NCBI RefSeq assembly: GCF_031755915.1
Contig: NC_083380.1
Location: forward strand, 14,713,001-14,777,000
DNA length: 64,000 bases
Direction of reading: 5' to 3'
Source: Ziziphus jujuba
Lineage: Eukaryota; Streptophyta; Magnoliopsida; Rosales; Rhamnaceae
Positions 48,761 to 59,528 of this stretch are shown piece after piece. A program made the position numbers and the translations under genes. Below the pieces are notes generated by a model. That model worked only from the letters and a program-made list of their open reading frames with translations. It was not told where the DNA came from and ran no database searches. Each line of letters begins with the position of its first letter. Within the stretch, counting starts at the first letter, position 1.

Positions 48761-49696
48761 TTTATTTTTTTTTTTGTAAAAGAAAATTATGGTGGAGTTT
48801 AATTTAAATGGTAAAGTTTCCTCTCTATTTTTTAGTATATGTCAACCTTAGATGATGAAGAAGAAATATGTGGACTTTTGTGTGTAGAGGATAAATTTTA
48901 TATAAACCATCTTAATATTTATTATACATGATTTTTAATTGACAAATAAATTTTGAATATGATTTTTTTTATAAATATAGATTTAAATATGATTAAGATA
49001 ATATTAAAAAGGTGCAAATGATATTTTCCCTAAAATTGATCCGAAATAAATAAAATTTCTACGTCTGAACTGATCTGATCAGAGAGCAAGAAATTGGTTT
49101 GTATGTGTAGTTTTTTGGATCAAATTACAGATGTATCTTAAAATGTATGGAGCCATTCTTCAGTTTTGATTTCAACACAATTTGCTCAATGAGTTTGTAT
49201 AATAAGGAGTTTTACATGAACATGACACATTATGCTTTCATTTAGCATTACCTCTTCAGTTAGTTTCAAAATATTTTTCAAATAGAAATTCAAAATCTGG
49301 ACAAATATATGGCGATGGCACGCCAGTGAACAGGCAAGGCAAATATTAAAATCTATAAAATTTTCAAGACGCCCCTTGGATGCTGCATGGGTTTCACTAT
49401 CATCCTGATTATGAAACCAATAAAAACCAATAGGATAACAAGAATTGTGAAAAAATTAAGCATTCATCATAAAAATCAAACTTTCAAAACAGTATATATA
49501 GTCTGTTAATATTCGATTATTCTGCGTGGATGGATAGCAAAACCTATAAACAGATGGTCAAACTCTATCCATTACAAAGTGTAAAACACTACTGCACGTA
49601 TAGTTTAACTTGTACAACATAAATGCTAACCCAGAAGCCAATTGGAGCTGCTGATAGAATACAGTGGTCATGCCAAGTTTACAACAATAGGCCTCA
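48761..49696. other. AT-rich non-coding stretch
   Basis: No gene, repeat family or element recognised. Confidence 0.4.
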
Positions 49697-49985
49697 CTAT
49701 TCTTCATCACTATCATTGTTGAAAACTGAGGCAACGGCTACTTTTGGCTTCTTTGTAGCACCAGATGATTTCTGTATGGCAAGGAAAATAATATTTTATG
49801 GACATAAAACTCATTGACAAAACTATTAGAGTTATACAGAATATTAAGATCCTTGAACTTATACCTTGGAAGTGCCACCTTTAGAAGAAAACCCAAATTT
49901 CAAAGACTTCCTTTGTTCCTGATTTGCGAGTAAAGAAGTAGTTTTCACTTCACTCGAAAGTTGAGCAGACCCAGATTCTTCTTAC
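49697..49985 (-). pseudogene. 3' end of an unidentified gene (two exons)
   Basis: On the minus strand, an upstream exon (about 49983-49865) gives SEVKTTSLLANQEQRKSL and FGFSSKGGTSK and ends at AAG|GTATAAG. A 93-bp intron (49864-49772) ends ACAG. The last exon (49771-49697) gives KSSGATKKPKVAVASVF and an acidic end NNDSDEE before TAG. The phase-0 join and intron signals are clean. Upstream, a CAG run is followed by an in-frame TAA unless an acceptor at 49983 is used. I see a Lys/Ser-rich, acidic-tailed nuclear-type C-terminus but cannot name the family. Only the 3' end is present, so it is probably a fragment. Confidence 0.45.
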
Positions 49986-50198
49986 TGCTGCTGCTTGTGG
50001 GCATCAGCCCTCAGTGATATTAGCGTGTAGTAGAATGGATACTGGGAAAGTAAAATAAGGATACCCAAGTTATTTTTTATTATTTTAAGATTAAAATGGA
50101 TATTGAAGGATAAAAAAAAAAACAAAAAAAAAAAAAGCAAATAAAGGGATATCAATGATTAAGCTCATCCTGATGAAGGCATTGGGCCAAATTCTCCA

Positions 50199-50425
50199 AA
50201 AGAAAATGTCTATCAATTTCGGAGGCCCACCATTTTAGGCCCGAAAGAAACGCCATGAGAAACTTGTCATAGATATTAGGCTTAGAAAGTGGACCAAACC
50301 AATAACACCAGAAATCTGAATGGTTGGGGCTGTTCCATATGCAGTAAAATGAACCGAGCTATTTAAATCATGTCCAAATTTACTAACTCTTTTCGCACGA
50401 CTAGAATACGTTTTTTGGCACAAGA
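50199..50425. repeat. Duplicated flank block
   Basis: About 225 bp here match 63728-63950 (shared: GAAACGCCATGAGAAACTTG with one change, ACACCAGAAATCTGAATGGT). In the copy 6 region this block follows directly on the SABATH 3' flank. Here it is separated from the copy 4 flank by the 9-kb gene-fragment island. Confidence 0.7.
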
Positions 50426-51325
50426 TTGTTCAGTTCTCATTGGGCTATAATTTTCAAATTCTTTAAATTCATATTAACCCAATAACTTCAAATGTTCGGG
50501 TATGTGACAGTGGGCACCAAACAGGTATTAATATTTCGTTATAAGACTCCAAACGAATATCAATGAAAAATTTTATAGTGTAAAGAAGATTTTGGTCGTG
50601 TAATTAAGTAGAAACCCTTTTAACAAAGCGGATAACTTTAATGGATAAGTATCTATATCTGTGTCTATAAAAGTATAGGTTTCAGTCACATGGTATGTAT
50701 AGGGATTTTAAGATTTGTTTTTAAAAAAAAAAAAAAAAAAAGTCGTAGAAGACCTTTTAATTAGTCTAATAACTGTATTAGACTTGTAATAATCCAACAC
50801 AATGCGGGATTCTATTACCCAAGAAAAAGAAAAATAGGATGCATGATAATCCCTATACCAAACCCGTCTTAAATGATGATATGAATACATGTGTATATCC
50901 AATTTATGATATTTTTTTCCTCCAACATATCTAATTTATAATCTGATGTAAATACAGGATCACAATTATCAGTACTTCATGTAGTCTTTTTTGTTTCAAA
51001 ATAATAATAATAATAATAATAGTCTTTTCTGTTTATATTATATACATAATATTGACTATATAATTTATCAAGACGAGTGAACTAATACAGGTATTTTGTT
51101 TGTCTTATGTACGCATGGTCTTGATTTGTATTTGTATTATTTGGAAAATTAAATAATTTATCACAACTTGTGAGCAGAAAATTTTTTTTATTCCTTTTTG
51201 TTTTGTTTTTTGCATATAGAGTCTTTATCAGTATTGATATACTTATACATCCATTGGATCAACAAGTAAAGCATGGCATCCGAATTGTAAAATATAAATA
51301 TATATAATAGGAAGCAGGGAAGAAA

Positions 51326-51357
51326 AACAAAAACAACAACAACAACAACAACAACAG
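51326..51357. repeat. (CAA)n microsatellite
   Basis: About ten AAC units in the promoter region of copy 5. They are absent at the same place upstream of copies 4 and 6, apart from a short CAACAACAAC at 54898-54907. Confidence 0.85.
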
Positions 51358-51460
51358 CTCTTCCTCAGATCACTTGTCAATCGAACTCTGACGCTTTCTG
51401 CTTTATACTTGTTTTCTCAATTTACAAAATTAAGGTGAAGATTTTTTTCTTATGTTTACA

Positions 51461-51468
51461 TATAAAAG
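51461..51468 (+). promoter_or_regulatory. TATA box candidate of SABATH copy 5
   Basis: TATAAAAG lies 86 bp upstream of the ATG at 51547, at the position aligned with the TATA boxes of copies 4 and 6. Confidence 0.6.
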
Positions 51469-51546
51469 GAAGATTGACTTTGTTGATTGATTCTTATTAT
51501 CGTAGAACAGATCTAAAAGCTGTGTACCAAGAGAGAAAGGAGAGAG

Positions 51547-53629
51547 ATGGAAGAAATGGTTGCAGCTCCAATGAATGGAGGATCTGGCCTCTACAGCTAC
51601 ACCAGAAACTCAGCCCTTCAGGTGTATATTCTCTACATTTTCGTTTATACATATATATATATATATATATTGAATTTCAGACTCCAATCCAACTAACTTT
51701 TTTTACAAGTTATTTAGACTTTGGAAAAAAAAAAAAAAAAAAGAATCTCTAAATAATCTAAGGCAAGGTTCGTGTTTAACATTGAAATGTTGAAATCCTA
51801 ATTGTCTCTTTCAGGTTTCCTCATTTTGGATGTTGAAATAATTTATCATTATCTTCCTCTTTTCTAGATTTCCATATTCTTGAGGGTTAGAAAAAGCCTA
51901 ATAGTTAACCAAATGTTCTGTTTAATTTGCAGAGAAAAGCCATAGAGGCTGCAGAAGAACTAATCAACAAGGCAATTGCTGAGAAACTTGAAATCAATAA
52001 CTTTTTATCTTTAAAAACCTTTCAATTGGCTGATCTGGGGTGCTCAGTTGGACCTAACACATTCTTGACTGTCCAAAACATAGTTGATGCTGTGGAGCTC
52101 AAGTATCAAAGCCAAGGACGTCTCCATTCTCAGCAATTTCTTGAGTTCCAAGTCTTCTTCAATGATCATATGTCCAATGATTTTAACCAGCTATTCACAT
52201 CTCTTCCTCCAGAAAGGAGATACTTTGCAATGGGCGTGCCAGGCTCTTTCCATGGTCGCTTGTTTCCGAAGGCATCTCTACACTTTTTCCACTCTTCTTA
52301 TGCTGTGCAATGGCTTTCTAGAGTGCCAAAAGAGGTTGTGGATAAGACCTCTCCTGCTTGGAACAAAGGGAGTATCCACTACTCAAAAGCTTCAGACGAG
52401 GTTTTCAGGGCTTATGAAGCTCAATATGTGAAGGACATGGAGAGGTTTCTAATTGCTAGAGCAGAAGAGATTGTGTGTGGAGGACTTTTGGCCCTTATTT
52501 TTCCAGGTTTCCCTAATGAAAAGCACTATTCTGAAGCTTTTATGAACAGGGCAGTACATCTTTTGGGATCTTGCTTAGTGGAAATGGCCAAAAAGGTAAC
52601 CGAAGATGACCCTCTTTTTTAAGTACTAATCTAGATTTTGTAGAATCTAAAGGTTATGAAAAGTTACCATTAAACAAGCCTCAATACAAAAAGTTAGGGT
52701 ATCAAACTGCAACAAATGTTGTAGCTAAAAAGTTCTTAATCATAAGAAGTTGTTATCATGCTGGGGCGGCCAAATACCCTGTAGCTAAAAACTTTTAGCA
52801 AGAACAATTCTTCGAACATAAATCTAATTGTTGTGGTCAAAAAATGGTTTTAGCCATAACAATTTATTGTGGCTAAAAAATTTGCAAACTTGTTCATAAA
52901 CAAATGTTAATTTTACAAAATGATAATCAAGCTATAAGACTGATCCATATGTTAGACAAAGTGAAAGAAAAAGAAAATTAACATTTCATTTTAAATATAT
53001 ATATATATATATATATGTTTAAGATAAAGAGTGAATTGAACCTAAAAAATAAAAAGCAGTGAAGTTGAATATTGTATAAGATGAATCAGGCTTAGATCAG
53101 ATCCTTCAATTTAAGGCTTGATGCGGATCAACGTCTTCTAATATGTTGTGGGACAAATTTTTTCTGGTAACATATTGCAAGATATTGGCCTGACCCAAAT
53201 CTTGAACTTAAAGACCAGATGAGAGCCAGACTGTGTATAAGGTATGCTACTTAAACTGGCACATACACATGTTAATGTTGCTTATTTTCCATGAGACTAC
53301 AGGGTATGATAAGTGAAGAAAAAGTTGACTCATTTAACATACCAACTTTCCATGCCTCTCTACAACTAGTGGAAGCAATTGTGAAACGAAATGGATGTTT
53401 CAGTATAGAAATGATGAAGAGCCTACCTCAAGAAAAGCCTAATCCCAAAATTCTATCTTCTACCATGAGAGCTAGCTCGGAGGGCATGATAATGCAGCAT
53501 TTTGGATATGAGATTTTAGAAGAGCTATTTGATTTATTTTGCAAGAAATGCGAAGAATTATTATCCAACTTTGAGCCAGAGATAGAAAGCAGTCTATTCG
53601 TTTTACTCAAACGCAAATATGACAATTGA
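51547..53629 (+). CDS. SABATH-family SAM-dependent carboxyl methyltransferase (copy 5, intact)
   Basis: Three exons: 51547-51621, 51933-52595 and 53303-53629, joined in phase 0 at canonical GT-AG sites, giving 354 residues. It shares family motifs with copy 4: [22 protein letters not shown] (58-67), Asp103 in FFNDHMSNDF, and GVPGSFHGRLFP. It differs in the substrate pocket: residue 151 before the conserved Trp152 is Gln (AVQWL) instead of His. In known SABATH enzymes this position is Met in salicylate methyltransferase and His in several benzoate/salicylate types, so a different acid preference is plausible. The exon 3 acceptor is a standard CTACAG. It has a good TATA box. The start is the first ATG in a reading frame that aligns with all paralogues. 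The substrate is unknown. Confidence 0.92.
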
Positions 53630-54980
53630 GACAGAGGGACTGGTAAAGGAATATTTTGGTGATGTGATTTTAGTGTTTTAGACCATCTACAAAAAATGCA
53701 GAACCAATTTATTATTATGATAGAGACGCTGCAAAAAATGTTGTGCTTAATTACGTAAATTAATAAGTTTTCTTTCTTACTAATAATAAACCATGTGCTT
53801 TATTATTATTATTATTATTATTTTAGATGAATAAACCATGTGCTTTAGTAGTATTTTGGAGAAAACAAAAATGCATTACAAGGTATATATCATTGCAAGT
53901 CTTTTGAGATGACTCTTATATAATATATCATAACCATGTTAATTAATTATCTTCAACTACCATGGAAAATTTTCAACAAAAGAGAAAATTTAAAAATAAA
54001 TAAATAAATAAATAAATAACTGCCTTGGATAATTTTTACCCGACAATGTTATATGTAGCAAATTTAATAACAAAATTTTTGTTAATTAATGATGTGGCAA
54101 TTTATTAATAATGCCATACATTCAAGTGAGGAAAACCAATGAAATAATGTAGAATCACTCAAGAAATTTTGCGGTTCAAGATCAATCTAAATCCCTATAA
54201 AGCATTCTTTTGTATCAAAAAATAAAAAAAAATCAGATATGGCTCAATAGTTTCTTTTAGAAGTGCAAAACTCAACGCACTCCATACTTTATCATCATTA
54301 GCAACAAATGTGAAACTCAACTTTGTCATTGATTTATCATTAGTCATCTTTGTTACCTATATCGATGAATGAGCTTCCTAATAGAGGCTTTGAGATGAAG
54401 AAAAGATAACCATAATATTATAAAAATCTATATATCCTTTCTGTACTCTCTTGTATTGGTTAGTTTTATAACAGCATATATTTTCTCTCACTTAATTCGT
54501 TATAATGTAGTTAATTTTAAATTTAATCGTTATCACACGGTCATTTATTTGATATCGACAATTTGGCAAATTTAATTGATCTTTTTTGTACTATTACCCT
54601 GTTTAAATTATATACATAATATTGACTGTATAATTTATCAAAATAAGTGAACCAATACAGGTGTTTTGTTTGTCTTATGTACATACGGTCTTGATTTGTA
54701 TTTGTATTATTTGAAAAATTAAATAGTTTATCACAACTTGCAAGCAGAAATTTTTTTTATTCCTTTCTGTTTTGTTTTTTATATACAGAATCTTTATCAG
54801 TATTGATATATTAATTGGATCAAATAGTAAAACATGGCATCTGAATTGTAAAATATAAATATATATAATAGGAAAAAAAAATAAAGAAAATAAATCCAAC
54901 AACAACAAACTTTGATCCTAGCTGCTTTATACTTGTTCTCTCAATTTACAAAATTAAGGTGAATATTTTTCCTTATATTT
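53630..54980. other. Intergenic DNA between copies 5 and 6
   Basis: No gene. The first part matches the 3' flank of copy 4. From about 54165 it matches 37640-38300, the upstream region of copy 4. Short AAAT and TTA microsatellites occur at 53996-54018 and 53804-53822. Confidence 0.55.
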
Positions 54981-54990
54981 ATATTTAAAG
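54981..54990 (+). promoter_or_regulatory. Decayed TATA box of SABATH copy 6
   Basis: The site aligned with the TATA boxes of copies 4 and 5 reads ATATTTAAAG, lacking a TATAAA core. It is about 88 bp upstream of the ATG at 55070. The change fits relaxed selection on a dead gene. Confidence 0.4.
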
Positions 54991-56313
54991 CGACAGATTG
55001 ACTTTGTTGGTTGATTCTAATTATCGGAGAACAGATCCAAAAGTTGGGTACCAAGAGAGAAAAGAGAAGATGGATGAAATGGTTGCAGCTCCAATGAATG
55101 AAGGATCTGGCCTCTACAGCTACACCAGAAACTCAGCCATTCAGGTTTATATTGAATTACAGACTCCAATCCAACTCATTTTTTCAAGTTATTTAGACTT
55201 TGAAAAAATAAAAAAATAAAAAATCTAAGCAAGGTTCATGTTTAACATTGAAATGTTGAAATCTAATTGTCTCTTTCGGGTTTCCTGATTTTGGATGTAG
55301 AAATAATTTATCATGGTCTTCCTTTTTTTCTAGATTTCCATATTCAAAAAAGCCTAATAGTAAACCAAATGTTCTGTTTAATTGGCAGAGAAAAGCCATA
55401 GAGGCTGCAGAAGAACTAATCAACAAGGCAATTGCTGAGAAACTTGAAATCAATAACTTTTCTTCTTTAAAAACCTTTCAATTGGCTGATTTGGGGTGCT
55501 CAGTTGGACCTAACACATTCTTGGCTGTCCAAAATGTAATTGATGCTGTGGAGCTCAAGTATCAAAGCCAAAGACGTCTCGATTCTCAGCAATTTCTTGA
55601 GTTCCAAGTCTTCTTAAATGATCATATCTCCAATGATTTCAACCAGCTTTTCACATCTCTTCCTCCAGAAAGGAGATACTTTGCCATGGGCGTGCCAGGC
55701 TCTTTCCATGGTCGCTTGTTTCCGAAGGCATCTATACACTTTTTCCACTCTTCTTATGCTGTCCACTGGCTTTCTAGAGTGCCAAAAGACGTGGAGGACT
55801 AGACCTCTCCTGCTTGGAATAGAGGGAGTATCCACTACTCAAAAGCTTCAGATGAGGTTTTCAGGGCTTATGAAGCTCAGTGCTTATGAAGCTCAGTATG
55901 TGAAGGACATGGAGAGGTTTCTAATTGCTAGTGCAGAAGAGATTGTGTATGGAGGACTTTTGGCCCTTATTCTTCCAAGTTTCCCTAATGAAACGCACTA
56001 TTCTGAAGCTCTTATGAACAGGAAAGTACATGTTTTGGGATCTTGCTTAGTGGAAATGGCCAAAAAGGTAACCAAAGATGACCCTCTTTTTCAAGTGCTA
56101 CTCTAGATTTTGAGAACCTAAAGGTTATGAAAGACACCATTAAAGAAGCCTCACTGCAAAAAGTTAGGGTGTCAAACTACAACCAATGTTGTAGCCAAAA
56201 GTTCTTAATCATAAGAACTGTTGTTATCATGTTGGGGCCAAAAACCCTGTAGCTAAAAACTTTTAGCTAGAACAATTCTTCGTACATAAATCTAACCGTT
56301 GTGGTCAAAAAAT

Positions 56314-59300
56314 TGTCAGGACCCGTCCAAAATTCCTCACCGGAACCCTAGACAAGTCCTGATCCTAGGGAAACCCTACCGGACCCTCCAATGGAAAATC
56401 CGGCAGAACCTCCCCTAAGGGTTAGACTTACTACAAATTTCCTGCACTGAAAACACACTTCTATATTCATCCCCTTATTCCTCCTACATTACTGCAATAC
56501 AATTCCATAAATTGCAGCACTTCAAAATAAATAACAGTAAATCAGTGCATAATTAATAACTAAATGTCCAATACAGTATACAGAGCATTATACAAATAAA
56601 TATGAAATTAATATGATGACAGATAAAGAAGTAATACAAAATGGAGAGGAAAAAGGGAAGAAATGCTCCTTGGACTTTTGGCAATGAACTGAGACGTCGG
56701 GCTCGTCCCGGACGATCAACGTCTCCCAACCTGAACCTAGGGGAACGGAATTTAAAAATATGAGATGCTAATCATCTCAGTGAGTGACCCTATCTACTGT
56801 ACACTTTTAATATTAATAATATAACAAATAAAGGGATTTAATTACTCAATACCAAACAGTTAAATAAATAAATAATAATAAACATTTGAAAGTAATAATT
56901 TCTCTCAAAACCTTCACTATTCACTCCGTTGGAAATGTTCCCCTTTTAAAGCATTTTTGCAAAACCCGATTGTTCGTATGCCCAAAATCAAGGAATCATT
57001 AATTCAATAAATAATGATTAAATAATCCAAATATAAATAAAATGTAATAAAATATAATAAATAATTCTAAAACACTTTAGGGTTTGAAATTTCTATCTGA
57101 AAATTTATACTTGACGCACCACACCATATACCAGTGATGCCCTCCGATACCCAGCGTCCCGAGCATCGACTGGCGGGGAGGTTAAAGAGAGAAACTTGCA
57201 TATGGCACTTCGGCGTCCCGACAGCGCCGCTGCTGAAACCATTATCCCGACCATGGAGGGGGGGCGGCTATGGCTAATATCAAACTTGCCTGCCCTCGGT
57301 CCAATGGCAACTCACGGGAGACATAATAACTTGCGCGCTAATCCACATATACAACCAGAACACCAATACTGTATGAGTGCGTCTAAAATAAATAACCCAA
57401 TTTTTCAAAAATTTTCCGTGGGAATTATACCATTTTTCATATTCATCATTCCACATTTTCCTTTAACATTTCCGGTACAAAACCACCGATAACAATATAC
57501 AAATAATTTTTCTCGTAACACGAGGTCCAACAAATAATGTTCCATGGGCATGATTATAAAAATTGAAACCACTAATTTAAACCAATATTTTCCTTGAAAT
57601 ATTTAAACCAATCATGCCCAAAAATAATATTAAAATCCAGATACAATTAATAAATGAAAATACCTTGCTCATGCATAATAAATACAATTAAATCACAATA
57701 ATAATAATCGGCAATTTCTTAATAACCCAAAATTCCGTTTAGAATCAAAGGGTATATAAAGATATATAAAATAATATTTTTTCCACAATTATAATTCAAT
57801 TCCACCACATGAGCATGATTCTAGATATCAAATTAACACGACATAAATATAATTAATCACCCCAAAATAATTTTTAAAGGTGGGTCACTCACCTGGAGCA
57901 TCCAATTAATCCAAGATCTTTTATGGGATCAATTCCACGATGCACCCGTGCTCCTAGAACAACAACATTACACAACTCAAATAAATTAATATTTTATTCG
58001 GATAAATAATGCCCGGTACCCGGAGGGTTAAACACAAACGTTAACCAAAATTGACGAGTAATATACCGAATCGAAGCTTGAGTGACGAGGATTACGAATC
58101 CGGTCTTACTTCCCGGAGATCGGACCCGAGGTGGCCGGAATCTCGCTGGAAAGCTTTTGGGATTCAACTCTTCGATTCTCTCAAACCATCGCGAATTGGA
58201 GGAAAAGGACACCCAATCTGGGTTCAGGGGTCGAAATTAGTGGGGAGGGACCGGCAGTGCAACTGGGTACTCGCCGGAATAGTAATTTCTCTGGCGAGTT
58301 GCAGCGGTCACCTGTAACCGTCGCCGGTGGCGGCGCGACCGGTGGCCAATGGCTGAGATTTTTGGCGGTTTTGTAGATCAAGGGGAGAGGATTCCAACGG
58401 GGCCTGCGGTGAGGCAAATGGAGGCCAGACGGCGAAGAGATCTGGGTTTGAAGATTTTCGGCCCCTCGCCGAAAAATACTTCGATCCAGGCATGTCGGAG
58501 GTCCGGTAGCCTTGAAATTTGGTGGGCTGGCCGAAAATGAAGAGATGGTGAGGGGTGGTTGGTGCGTGTGGCCTGAAAGTGGCCGGAAATGGGTTAAAGG
58601 GCAGTGGCCGGTGGTGGAGGGGAAAAATCACCGTCGTCAGAAAACGCTCCGATCCGGGCGCGTCGCCGGTCGGTTGGCTGTGAAATTTTGGGGGTTGGCC
58701 AGGAATGGAGAGGCGCTCCTGCCTAGCCAACGCGTGTGGCAAGATTCGGCCAGAAAATGGTTGAGTGGCGGTGGCAGGTCGGTTCTCTCTCTAGCTCTCT
58801 CTCCTCTCCCTCTTTCTCTTTCCTCTCCTGCCGTTTTGCCAAAATAAAAGCCACCATGGGTGACACTGTTCACCAACGTGGACCTCTCAGATGTCGACAC
58901 GTGGCATCAATGTTCACTTAAGCCAGATATAATAAAATATTACGGTAGTCGAAAAACTTCACACGTCTATAACTTTTTAACCAGATGTCCAATTTAAACG
59001 TGCCACTAGTCTATGAACTCATATCGACGAGCACTTTACAGCCATACAAAAGTCAAACCAAAATTCTACAACCATAAAAAGTCAACTCCTGCCACCTTTT
59101 GGACAGTTTGAATCTCGACTTGTTTGGCCCATAACTTTCAAACCGTAGCTCCGTTTTCGACATGCTACTAGTCTACGAACTCATGCCAACGTGTACTTCG
59201 TAACGGTACCTCAGTCAACCTAGAATTCCATTCGAGTCAAAAAGTCAACTTTTGACCCTTTTGGTCAATCTCGGTTAACGGTCAATCTCGGTCAAAGTTG

Positions 59301-59336
59301 AAAAATTTTCGTTGTACTTTGGGACGGGGTGTTACA
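56314..59336 (-). mobile_element. Giant solo LTR D in intron 2 of copy 6
   Basis: It reads TGTCAGGACCCGTCC at the left and GGGACGGGGTGTTACA at the right (3023 bp, reverse orientation). The empty site is seen in copy 5 (GGTCAAAAAATGGTTTTAGC near 52837). Here the left flank ends CAAAAAAT and the right flank starts ATGGTT. Only AT is duplicated cleanly; a 5-bp AAAAT duplication would need loss of three As on the right. Family blocks include TATCGACGAGCACTT near 59022. No internal domain is present. Confidence 0.88.
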
Positions 59337-59528
59337 ATGGTTTTAGCCATAATAACACAATTCGTCACTAAAAAATTTGCAGTAATATAAAACATGTTCA
59401 TAAACAAATGTTAATTTTACAAAATGATAATCAAGCTATAAGAATGACCATATTTTAGACAAAGTGAAAGCAAAAGAAAATATAAGCAGTGAATAGAACT
59501 TAAAAAAAAAACAAAAAAAATGAGGTAA

